Assembly (NCBI GenBank): GCA_946800325.1
Contig: OX326958.1
Location: 59,513,793-59,577,792, forward strand
Source: Luzula sylvatica
Lineage: Eukaryota > Streptophyta > Magnoliopsida > Poales > Juncaceae
DNA: 64,000 nucleotides
Reading direction: 5' to 3'
Position numbers and translations under genes: made by a program. Each line of letters opens with the position of its first letter. Position 1 is the first letter of the stretch. This document shows positions 53,700 through 64,000 of this stretch, piece by piece. The notes under the pieces are model-generated. The model was given only the letters and a program-made list of their open reading frames with translations. It was not told the DNA's origin and did not search any database.

Positions 53700-56600
53700 T
53701 ACTACATAACTTTTCACCAAATTTCACAAACACTAAGAAAGTTTGTTTTTCGATTCAAAACAAGATTTTAACGCTTTGAGGTGTTCAAATAACATGTTTT
53801 TAGATCATTTGTATCGTATCTTTTAGTACATAACTTTTCACCAAATTTCACAAACACTAAGAAATTTTGTTTTTCGATTCAAAACAAGATTTTAACGCTT
53901 TGAGGAGTTCAAATAACGTGTTTCTAGATCATTTGTATCGTATCTTTTACTACATAACTTTTCACTAAATTTCACAAACATTAAGAAAGTTTTTTTTTCG
54001 ATTCAAAACAAGATTTTAACGCTTTGAGGTGTTCAAATAACATGTTTTTAGATGAGGTGTATCGTATCTATTACTACATAACTTTTTACCAAATTTCAGA
54101 AACGCTAAGAAAGTTTGTTTTTCGATTCAAAACAAGATTTTAACGCTTTGAGGAGTTCAAATAACGTGTTTTTACATCATTTGTATCGTATCTTTTACTA
54201 CAAAACTTTTCACCAAATTTCAGAAACACTAAGAAAGCTTGTTTTCGATTCAAAACAAGATTTTTAACGCTTTGAGGAGTTCAAATAACGTGTTTTTAGA
54301 TCATTTGTATCGTATGTTTTACTACATAACTTTTCACCAAATTTCACAAACACTAAAAAAGTTTGTTTTTCGATTTCAAAACAAGATTTTAACGCTTTGA
54401 GGAGTTAAATAACGTGTTTTTAGATCATTTGTATCGTATCTTTTAGTACATAACTTTTCACCAAATTTTACAAACACTAAGAAAGTTTGTTTTTCGATTC
54501 AAAACAAGATTTTAACGCTTTGAGGAGTTCAGATAACAAGTTTTTAGATCAGGTGTATCGTATCTTTTACTACATAACTTTTTACCAAATTTCAAAAATG
54601 CTAAGAAAGTTTGTTTTTCGATTCAAAACAAGATTTTAACGCTTTGAGGAGTTCAAATAACATGTTTTTAGATCATTTGTATCATATCTTTTACTACATA
54701 ACTTTTCAGCAAATTTCACAAACACTAAGAAAGTTTGTTTTTCGATTCAAAACAAGATTTTAACGCTTTGAGGAGTTCAAATAATGTGTTTTTAGATCAT
54801 TTGTATCGTATCTTTTAGTACATAACTTTTCACAAAATTACACAAACACTATGAAAGTTTGTTTTTCGATTCAAAACAAGATTTTAACGCTTTGAGGAGT
54901 TCAGATAACAAGTTTTCAGATCAGGTGTATCGTATCTTTTACTACATAACTTTTTACCAAATTTCAGAAACGCTAAGAAAGTTTGTTTTTCGATTCAAAA
55001 CAAGATTTTAACGCTTTGAGGAGTGCAAATAACATGTTTTTAGATCAGGTGTATCGTATCTTTTACTACATAACTTTTTACCAAATTTCAGAAACACTAA
55101 GAAAGTTTGTTTTTCGATTCAAAACAAGATTTTAACGCTTTGAGGAGTTCAAATAACGTGTTTTTAGATCATTTGTATCGTATCTTTTACTACATAACTT
55201 TTCACCAAATTTCACAAACACTAAGAAAGTTTGTTTTTCGATTCAAAACAAGATTTTAACGCTTTGAGGTGTTCAAATAACATGTTTTTAGATCATTTGT
55301 ATCGTATCTTTTAGTACATAACTTTTCACCAAATTTCACAAACACTAAGAAATTTTGTTTTTCTATTCAAAACAAGATTTTAACGCTTTGAGGAGTTCAA
55401 ATAACGTGTTTCTAGATCATTTGTATCGTATCTTTTACTACATAACTTTTCACCAAATTTCAGAAACACTAAGAAAGCTTGTTTTTCGATTCAAAACAAG
55501 ATTTTTAACGCTTTGAGGAGTGCAAATAACATGTTTTTAGATCAGGTGTATCGTATCTTTTACTACATAACTTTTTACCAAATTTCAGAAATGCTAAGAA
55601 AGTTTGTTTTTCGATTCAAAACAAGATTTTAACGCTTTGAGGAGTTCAAATAACATGTTTTTAGATCAGGTGTATCGTATCTTTTACTACATAACTTTTT
55701 ACCAAATTTCAGAAATGCTAAGAAAGTTTGTTTTTCGATTCAAAACAAGATTTTAACGCTTTGAGGAGTTCAAATAACATGTTTTTAGATCAGGTGTATC
55801 GTATCTTTTACTACATAACTTTTCACCAAATTTCACAAACACTAAGAAAGTTTGTTTTTCGATTCAAAACAAGATTTTAACGCTTTGAGGTGTTCAAATA
55901 ACATGTTTTTAGATCATTTGTATCGTATCTTTTAGTACATAACTTTTCACCAAATTTCACAAACACTAAGAAATTTTGTTTTTCGATTCAAAACAAGATT
56001 TTAACGCTTTGAGGAGTTCAAATAACGTGTTTCTAGATCATTTGTATCGTATCTTTTACTACATAACTTTTCACTAAATTTCACAAACATTAAGAAAGTT
56101 TTTTTTTCGATTCAAAACAAGATTTTAACGCTTTGAGGTGTTCAAATAACATGTTTTTAGATGAGGTGTATCGTATCTATTACTACATAACTTTTTACCA
56201 AATTTCAGAAACGCTAAGAAAGTTTGTTTTTCGATTCAAAACAAGATTTTAACGCTTTGAGGAGTTCAAATAACGTGTTTTTACATCATTTGTATCGTAT
56301 CTTTTACTACAAAACTTTTCACCAAATTTCAGAAACACTAAGAAAGCTTGTTTTCGATTCAAAACAAGATTTTTAACGCTTTGAGGAGTTCAAATAACGT
56401 GTTTTTAGATCATTTGTATCGTATGTTTTACTACATAACTTTTCACCAAATTTCACAAACACTAAAAAAGTTTGTTTTTCGATTTCAAAACAAGATTTTA
56501 ACGCTTTGAGGAGTTAAATAACGTGTTTTTAGATCATTTGTATCGTATCTTTTAGTACATAACTTTTCACCAAATTTTACAAACACTAAGAAAGTTTGTT

Positions 56601-59600
56601 TTTCGATTCAAAACAAGATTTTAACGCTTTGAGGAGTTCAGATAACAAGTTTTTAGATCAGGTGTATCGTATCTTTTACTACATAACTTTTTACCAAATT
56701 TCAAAAATGCTAAGAAAGTTTGTTTTTCGATTCAAAACAAGATTTTAACGCTTTGAGGAGTTCAAATAACATGTTTTTAGATCATTTGTATCATATCTTT
56801 TACTACATAACTTTTCAGCAAATTTCACAAACACTAAGAAAGTTTGTTTTTCGATTCAAAACAAGATTTTAACACTTTGAGGAGTTCAAATAATGTGTTT
56901 TTAGATCATTTGTATCGTATCTTTTAGTACATAACTTTTCACAAAATTACACAAACACTATGAAAGTTTGTTTTTCGATTCAAAACAAGATTTTAACGCT
57001 TTGAGGAGTTCAGATAACAAGTTTTCAGATCAGGTGTATCGTATCTTTTACTACATAACTTTTTACCAAATTTCAGAAACGCTAAGAAAGTTTGTTTTTC
57101 GATTCAAAACAAGATTTTAACGCTTTGAGGAGTGCAAATAACATGTTTTTAGATCAGGTGTATCGTATCTTTTACTACATAACTTTTTACCAAATTTCAG
57201 AAACACTAAGAAAGTTTGTTTTTCGATTCAAAACAAGATTTTAACGCTTTGAGGAGTTCAAATAACGTGTTTTTAGATCATTTGTATCGTATCTTTTACT
57301 ACATAACTTTTCACCAAATTTCACAAACACTAAGAAAGTTTGTTTTTCGATTCAAAACAAGATTTTAACGCTTTGAGGTGTTCAAATAACATGTTTTTAG
57401 ATCATTTGTATCGTATCTTTTAGTACATAACTTTTCACCAAATTTCACAAACACTAAGAAATTTTGTTTTTCTATTCAAAACAAGATTTTAACGCTTTGA
57501 GGAGTTCAAATAACGTGTTTCTAGATCATTTGTATCGTATCTTTTACTACATAACTTTTCACCAAATTTCAGAAACACTAAGAAAGCTTGTTTTTCGATT
57601 CAAAACAAGATTTTTAACGCTTTGAGGAGTGCAAATAACATGTTTTTAGATCAGGTGTATCGTATCTTTTACTACATAACTTTTTACCAAATTTCAGAAA
57701 TGCTAAGAAAGTTTGTTTTTCGATTCAAAACAAGATTTTAACGCTTTGAGGAGTTCAAATAACATGTTTTTAGATCAGGTGTATCGTATCTTTTACTACA
57801 TAACTTTTTACCAAATTTCAGAAATGCTAAGAAAGTTTGTTTTTCGATTCAAAACAAGATTTTAACGCTTTGAGGAGTTCAAATAACATGTTTTTAGATC
57901 AGGTGTATCGTATCTTTTACTACATAACTTTTCACCAAATTTCACAAACACTAAGAAAGTTTGTTTTTCGATTCAAAACAAGATTTTAACGCTTTGAGGT
58001 GTTCAAATAACATGTTTTTAGATCATTTGTATCGTATCTTTTAGTACATAACTTTTCACCAAATTTCACAAACACTAAGAAATTTTGTTTTTCGATTCAA
58101 AACAAGATTTTAACGCTTTGAGGAGTTCAAATAACGTGTTTCTAGATCATTTGTATCGTATCTTTTACTACATAACTTTTCACTAAATTTCACAAACATT
58201 AAGAAAGTTTTTTTTTCGATTCAAAACAAGATTTTAACGCTTTGAGGTGTTCAAATAACATGTTTTTAGATGAGGTGTATCGTATCTATTACTACATAAC
58301 TTTTTACCAAATTTCAGAAACGCTAAGAAAGTTTGTTTTTCGATTCAAAACAAGATTTTAACGCTTTGAGGAGTTCAAATAACGTGTTTTTACATCATTT
58401 GTATCGTATCTTTTACTACAAAACTTTTCACCAAATTTCAGAAACACTAAGAAAGCTTGTTTTCGATTCAAAACAAGATTTTTAACGCTTTGAGGAGTTC
58501 AAATAACGTGTTTTTAGATCATTTGTATCGTATGTTTTACTACATAACTTTTCACCAAATTTCACAAACACTAAAAAAGTTTGTTTTTCGATTTCAAAAC
58601 AAGATTTTAACGCTTTGAGGAGTTAAATAACGTGTTTTTAGATCATTTGTATCGTATCTTTTAGTACATAACTTTTCACCAAATTTTACAAACACTAAGA
58701 AAGTTTGTTTTTCGACTCAAAACAAGATTTTAACGCTTTGAGGAGTTCAGATAACAAGTTTTTAGATCAGGTGTATCGTATCTTTTACTACATAACTTTT
58801 TACCAAATTTCAAAAATGCTAAGAAAGTTTGTTTTTCGATTCAAAACAAGATTTTAACGCTTTGAGGAGTTCAAATAACATGTTTTTAGATCATTTGTAT
58901 CATATCTTTTACTACATAACTTTTCAGCAAATTTCACAAACACTAAGAAAGTTTGTTTTTCGATTCAAAACAAGATTTTAACACTTTGAGGAGTTCAAAT
59001 AATGTGTTTTTAGATCATTTGTATCGTATCTTTTAGTACATAACTTTTCACAAAATTACACAAACACTATGAAAGTTTGTTTTTCGATTCAAAACAAGAT
59101 TTTAACGCTTTGAGGAGTTCAGATAACAAGTTTTCAGATCAGGTGTATCGTATCTTTTACTACATAACTTTTTACCAAATTTCAGAAACGCTAAGAAAGT
59201 TTGTTTTTCGATTCAAAACAAGATTTTAACGCTTTGAGGAGTGCAAATAACATGTTTTTAGATCAGGTGTATCGTATCTTTTACTACATAACTTTTTACC
59301 AAATTTCAGAAACACTAAGAAAGTTTGTTTTTCGATTCAAAACAAGATTTTAACGCTTTGAGGAGTTCAAATAACGTGTTTTTAGATCATTTGTATCGTA
59401 TCTTTTACTACATAACTTTTCACCAAATTTCACAAACACTAAGAAAGTTTGTTTTTCGATTCAAAACAAGATTTTAACGCTTTGAGGTGTTCAAATAACA
59501 TGTTTTTAGATCATTTGTATCGTATCTTTTAGTACATAACTTTTCACCAAATTTCACAAACACTAAGAAATTTTGTTTTTCGATTCAAAACAAGATTTTA

Positions 59601-59920
59601 ACGCTTTGAGGAGTTCAAATAACGTGTTTCTAGATCATTTGTATCTTATCTTTTACTACATAACTTTTCACCAAATTTCAGAAACACTAAGAAAGCTTGT
59701 TTTTCGATTCAAAACAAGATTTTTAACGCTTTGAGGAGTGCAAATAACATGTTTTTAGATCAGGTGTATCGTATCTTTTACTACATAACTTTTTACCAAA
59801 TTTCAGAAATGCTAAGAAAGTTTGTTTTTCGATTCAAAACAAGATTTTAACGCTTTGAGGAGTTCAAATAACATGTTTTTAGATCAGGTGTATCGTATCT
59901 TTTACTACATAACTTTTTAC
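53700..59920. repeat. 17-monomer HOR, almost three tandem copies (2,109 bp)
   Basis: The rare sequence CGTATGTTTTAC occurs at 54311, 56420 and 58529, exactly 2,109 bp apart (17 monomers plus one base). GTTTTCGATTC with one T fewer, GAGTTAAATAAC, CACAAAATTACAC and AAGTTTTCAGATC recur at the same step. Copies 2 and 3 share TTTAACACTTTG (near 56873 and 58982) where copy 1 has TTTAACGCTTTG near 54772. TTCGACTC near 58712 is private to copy 3. Left and right limits are by eye. Confidence 0.9.
55524..55771. repeat. Adjacent near-identical monomers (124 bp slippage)
   Basis: Two consecutive monomers, 55524-55647 and 55648-55771, both carry ACATG, GATCAGGTG, TTTTTACC and CAGAAATGC. They differ from each other only at the junction bases before them (GAGTGC versus GAGTTC). 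The arrangement recurs in the next 2,109 bp copy near 57633. Neighbouring monomers are normally of different types, so this is a single-monomer tandem duplication that predates the copy 1/copy 2 doubling. Confidence 0.75.
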
Positions 59921-59979
59921 CAAATTTCAGAAACACTAAGAAAGTTTGTTTTGCGATTCAAAACAAGATTTTAACGCTT

Positions 59980-61265
59980 TGAGGAGTTCAAATAACGTGT
60001 TTTTAGATCATTTGTATCGTATCTTTTACTAAATAACTTTTCACAAAATTTCACAAACACTAAGAAAGTTTGTTTTTCCATTCAAAACAAGATTTTAACG
60101 CTTTGAGGTGTTCAAATAACATGTTTTTAGATCATTTCTATCGTATCTTTTAGTACATAACTTTTCACCAAATTTCACAACCACTAAGAAATTTTGTTTT
60201 TCGATTCAAAACAAGATTTTAACGCTTTGAGGAGTTCAAATAACGTGTTGCTAGATCATTTGTATCGTATCTTTTACTACATAACGTTTCACCAAATTTC
60301 ACAAACACTATGAAAGTTTGTTTTTCGATTCAAAACATGATTTTAACGCTTTGAGGAGTTCAAATAACGTGTTTTTAGATCATTTGTATCGTATCTTTTA
60401 CTACATAACTTTTCACCAAATTTCACAAACACTAAGAGAGTTTGTTTTTCGATTCAAAACAAGATTTTAGCGCTTTGAGGTGTTCAAATAACATGTTTTT
60501 AGATGAGGTGTATCGTATCTTTTACTACATAACTTTTTACCAAATTTCAGAAACGCTAAGAAAGTTTGTTTTTCGATTCAAAACAAGATTTTAACGCTTT
60601 GAGGAGTTCAAATAACATGTTTTTAGATCATTTGTATCATATCTTTTACTACATAACTTTTCAGCAAATTTCACAAGCACTAAGAAAGTTTGTTTTTCGA
60701 TTCAAAACAAAATTTTAACGATTTGAGGAGTTCAAATAACGTGTTTTTAGATCATTTGTATCGTATCTTTTACTACAAAACTTTTCACCAAATTTCACAA
60801 ACACTAAGAAAGCTTGTTTTTCGATTGAAAACAAGATTTTCACGCTTTGAGGAGTTCAAATAACATGTTTTGAGATCATTTGTATCGTATCTTTTTACTA
60901 CATAACTTTTCACCAAATTTCACAAACACTAAGAAAGTTTGTTTTTCGATTTCAAAACAAGATTTTAACGCTTTGAGGAGTTCAAATAACGTGTTTTTAG
61001 ATCATTTGTATCGTATCTTTTAGTACATAACTTTTCACCAAATATCACAAACACTAAGAAAGTTTGTTTTTTGATTCAAAACAAGATTTTAAAGCTTTGA
61101 GGAGTTAAAATATCATGTTTTTAGATCATTTGTATCGTATCTTTTAGTACATAACTTTTCACCAAATTTCACAAACACTAAGAAAGTGTGTTTTTCGATT
61201 CAAAACAAGATTTTAACGCTTTGAGGAGTTCAAATAACGTGTTTTTAGATCATTTATATCGTATC
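59980..61265. repeat. Right copy of the 48196-49490 segment
   Basis: This segment carries GTGTTGCTAG at 60245 and the other rare markers of its partner in the same order. Differences include TTGAAAACAAG placement (48668 against 60826) and CACAAACAC at 61050 where the partner has CACAAAAAC. It ends within one monomer at about 61265, where TTTAGTACATAAC with TTACAC follows GATCATTTATATCG, a combination not seen elsewhere. Confidence 0.82.
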
Positions 61266-64000
61266 TTTTAGTACATAACTTTTCACCAAATTACACAAAC
61301 ACTAAGAAAGTTTGTTTTTCGATTCAAAACAAGATTTTAACGCTTTGAGGAGTTCAGATAACAAGTTTTTAGATCAGGTGTATCGTATCTTTTACTACAT
61401 AACTTTTTACCAAATTTCAGAAACGCTAAGAAAGTTTGTTTTTCGATTCAAAACAAGATTTTAACGCTTTGAGGAGTGCAAATAACATGTTTTTAGATCA
61501 GGTGTATCGTATCTTTTACTACATAACTTTTTACCAAATTTCAGAAACACTAAGAAAGTTTGTTTTTCGATTCAAAACAAGATTTTAACGCTTTGAGGAG
61601 TTCAAATAACGTGTTTTTAGATCATTTGTATCGTATCTTTTACTACATAACTTTTCACCAAATTTCACAAACACTAAGAAAGTTTGTTTTTCGATTCAAA
61701 ACAAGATTTTAACGCTTTGAGGTGTTCAAATAACATGTTTTTAGATCATTTGTATCGTATCTTTTAGTACATAACTTTTCACCAAATTTCACAAACACTA
61801 AGAAATTTTGTTTTTCGATTCAAAACAAGATTTTAACGCTTTGAGGAGTTCAAATAACGTGTTTCTAGATCATTTGTATCGTATCTTTTACTACATAACT
61901 TTTCACCAAATTTCACAAACACTTAGAAAGTTTTTTTTTCGATTCAAAACAAGATTTTAACGCTTTGAGGAGTTCAAATAACGTGTTTTTAGATCATTTA
62001 TATCGTATCTTTTACTACATAACTTTTCACCAAATTTCACAAACACCAAGAAAGTTTGTTTTTCGATTCAAAACAAGATTTTAACCCTTTGAGGTGTTCA
62101 AATAACGTGTTTTTAGATCATTTGTGTCGTATCTTTTAGTACATAACTTTTCACCAAATCTCCCAAACACTAAGAAAGTTTGTTTTTCCATTCAAAACAA
62201 ACATTTAACGCTTTGAGGAGTTCAAATAACGTGTTTTTAGATCATTTGTATCGTATCTTTTAGTACATAAGTTTTCAACAAATTTCACAAACACTAAGAA
62301 AGTTTGTTTTTCGATTCAAAACAAGATTTTAAAGCATTGAGGAGTTCAAATAACATGTTTTTAGATCAGGTGTATCGTATCTTTTACTACATAACTTTTC
62401 ACCAAATTTCACAAACACTAAGAAAGTTTGTTTTTCGATTCAAAACAAGATTTTAACGCTTTGAGGAGTTCAAATAACGTGTTTTTACATCATTTGTATC
62501 GTATCTTTTACTACAAAACTTTTCACCAAATTTCAGAAACACTAAGAAAGCTTGTTTTCGATTCAAAACAAGATTTTTAACGCTTTGAGGAGTTCAAATA
62601 ACGTGTTTTTAGATCATTTGTATCGTATCTTTTACTACATAACTTTTCACCAAATTTCACAAACACTAAAAAAGTTTGTTTTTCGATTTCAAAACAAGAT
62701 TTTAACGCTTTGAGGAGTTAAATAACGTGTTTTTAGATCATTTGTATCGTATCTTTTAGTACATAACTTTTCACCAAATTTTACAAACACTAAGAAAGTT
62801 TGTTTTTCGATTCAAAACAAGATTTTAAATCATTGAGGTGTTCAAATAACATGTTTTTAGATCATTTGTATCGTATCTTTTAGTACATAACTTTTCACCA
62901 AATTACACAAACACTAAGAAAGTTTGTTTTTCGATTCAAAACAAGATTTTAACGCTTTGAGGAGTTCAGATAACAAGTTTTTAGATCAGGTGTATCGTAT
63001 CTTTTACTACATAACTTTTTACCAAATTTCAAAAATGCTAAGAAAGTTTGTTTTTCGATTCAAAACAAGATTTTAACGCTTTGAGGAGTTCAAATAACAT
63101 GTTTTTAGATCAGGTGTATCGTATCTTTTACTACATAACTTTTTACCAAATTTCAGAAACACAAAGAATGTTTGTTTTTCGATTCAAAACAAGATTTTAA
63201 CGCTTTGAGGAGTTCAACTAACGTGTTTTTAGATCATTTGTATCGTATCTTTTACTAAATAACTTTTCACAAAATTTCACAAACACTAAGAAAGTTTGTT
63301 TTTCGATTCAAAACAAAATTTTAACGCTTTGAGGTGTTCAAATAACATGTTTTTAGATCATTTGTATCGTATCTTTTAGTATATAACTTTTCACCAAATT
63401 TCACAACCACTAAGAAATTTTGTTTTTCGATTCAAAACAAGATTTTAACGCTTTGAGGAGTTCAAATAACGTGTTTCTAGATCATTTGTATCGTATCTTT
63501 TACTACATAACGTTTCACCAAATTTCACAAACACTAAGAAAGTTTGTTTTTCGATTCAAAACATGATTTTAACGCTTTGAGGAGTTCAAATAACGTGTTT
63601 TTAGATCATTTGTATCGTATCTTTTACTACATAACTTTTCACCAAATTTCACAAACACTAAGAGAGTTTGTTTTTCGATTCAAAACAAGATTTTAACGCT
63701 TTGAGGTGTTCAAATAACATGTTTTTAGATGAGGTGTATCGTATCTATTACTAAATAACTTTTTACCAAATTTCAGAAACGCTAAGAAAGTTTGTTTTTC
63801 GATTCAAAACAAGATTTTAACGCTTTGAGGAGTTCAAATAACATGTTTTTAGATCATTTGTATCATATCTTTTACTACATAACTTTTCAGCAAATTTCAC
63901 AAACACTAAGAAAGTTTGTTTTTCGATTCAAAACAAGATTTTAACGCTTTGAGGAGTTCAAATAATGTGTTCTTAGATCATTTGTATCGTATCTTTTAGT
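61266..64000. repeat. Right copy of the 50602-53332 segment, runs off the window
   Basis: This segment is collinear with 50602-53332 to the last base of the window and includes ACTTAG at 61921 and GTGTTCTTAG at 63969. The array does not end here; the last monomer is cut by the window edge in its TTTTAGT part. It includes the usual TCTCCC, CATAAGTTTTCAAC and CATCATTTG variants in order. Confidence 0.84.

Larger units (their letters stand above)
1..64000. repeat. 124 bp satellite array, about 517 head-to-tail monomers
   Basis: The full window is a tandem array. Taking AAATAAC as monomer position 1, copies start at 1, 125, 249, 373 and 497, and the 124 bp step continues to the end. Landmarks in the monomer are AAATAACGTG (1-10), GATCATTTG (18-26), CACCAAATTTCAC (53-65), TTCGATTCAAAAC (87-99) and GCTTTGAGGAGTTC (111-124). 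The consensus is about 28% GC and contains four CpG sites. I saw no inverted monomer, no transposon and no unique sequence. Single-base length variants (GATTTC for GATTC, +1; GAGTTAAATAAC, -1; GTTTTCG, -1; a longer T run, +1) explain why offsets are 124n plus a few bases. Such arrays usually belong to centromeric or pericentromeric heterochromatin; that placement is inference, because no kinetochore evidence can be read from sequence. The family was not identified by sequence; Luzula Lusy1 is a length-based guess only. Confidence 0.98.

Noticed and set aside
1..64000. CRISPR array (many short direct repeats)
   Set aside because: The repeats are 124 bp and contiguous, with no unique spacers, and there are no cas genes. 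This is a eukaryotic-type satellite.
1..64000. Transposon, LTR or other mobile element inside the array
   Set aside because: No stretch departs from the 124 bp monomer, and I saw no terminal repeats, target-site duplications or coding remnants.
1..64000. tRNA, rRNA or other RNA genes, telomeric repeats
   Set aside because: No sequence other than the monomer is present, and no TTTAGGG-type or TTAGGG-type tandem repeats were seen.
1..64000. Ten-base phasing of T runs as a bending or nucleosome signal
   Set aside because: T runs of four or more in the monomer start near 11, 35, 49, 84 and 104. The spacings (24, 14, 35, 20) do not follow a clear helical period, so I make no claim.

Overview
The whole 64 kb window is one uninterrupted satellite DNA array. 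It is built from a 124 bp AT-rich monomer (about 28% GC in the consensus I read), repeated head-to-tail in one orientation about 517 times. I found no protein-coding gene, RNA gene, transposable element, CRISPR array or stretch of unique sequence. Megabase-type satellites with layered higher-order repeats (HORs) are typical of eukaryotic centromeric or pericentromeric heterochromatin. Much of the monomer variation sits at CpG sites as CG->CA or CG->TG changes, which suggests a genome with cytosine methylation; I favour a plant, without proof. From memory, 124 bp is the monomer length of the Lusy1 centromeric satellite of the holocentric woodrush Luzula sylvatica. That is a length match only, not an identification.

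Layout. Monomer variants recur in a fixed order, so large segments can be paired by constant offset (124n plus a few bases). Region 1-2700 is a partial and rearranged copy of the next block. Region 2701-13676 holds two copies of a 5,584 bp (45-monomer) HOR, each containing a tandem pair of 1,737 bp (14-monomer) units. Region 13290-18140 holds two copies of a 2,358 bp (19-monomer) unit. Region 16360-21240 holds two copies of a 2,444 bp (20-monomer) unit that includes an 87 bp monomer with a 37 bp internal deletion. Region 17940-28390 carries two copies at a 5,880 bp offset. Region 28391-28886 is a small block of two 248 bp dimers that looks like a conversion tract. Region 28700-36740 is a nearly identical 3,971 bp (32-monomer) tandem duplication. 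Region 40030-48195 repeats 24433-32598 at 15,597 bp, and 36280-39050 matches 45425-48195 at 9,145 bp. Region 53700-59920 holds almost three copies of a 2,109 bp (17-monomer) unit. Region 59980-64000 is a chimera of segments found at 48.2-49.5 kb and 50.6-53.3 kb.

The interest lies in how the array evolved. Shared private variants let several duplications be ordered in time, and breakpoints, a conversion-like replacement, deletions and monomer-scale slippage are all visible. Boundaries were read by eye and are good to roughly one monomer (about 120 bp) unless stated. The array has no coding capacity: the few 79-codon open frames are by-products of the 87 bp monomer.
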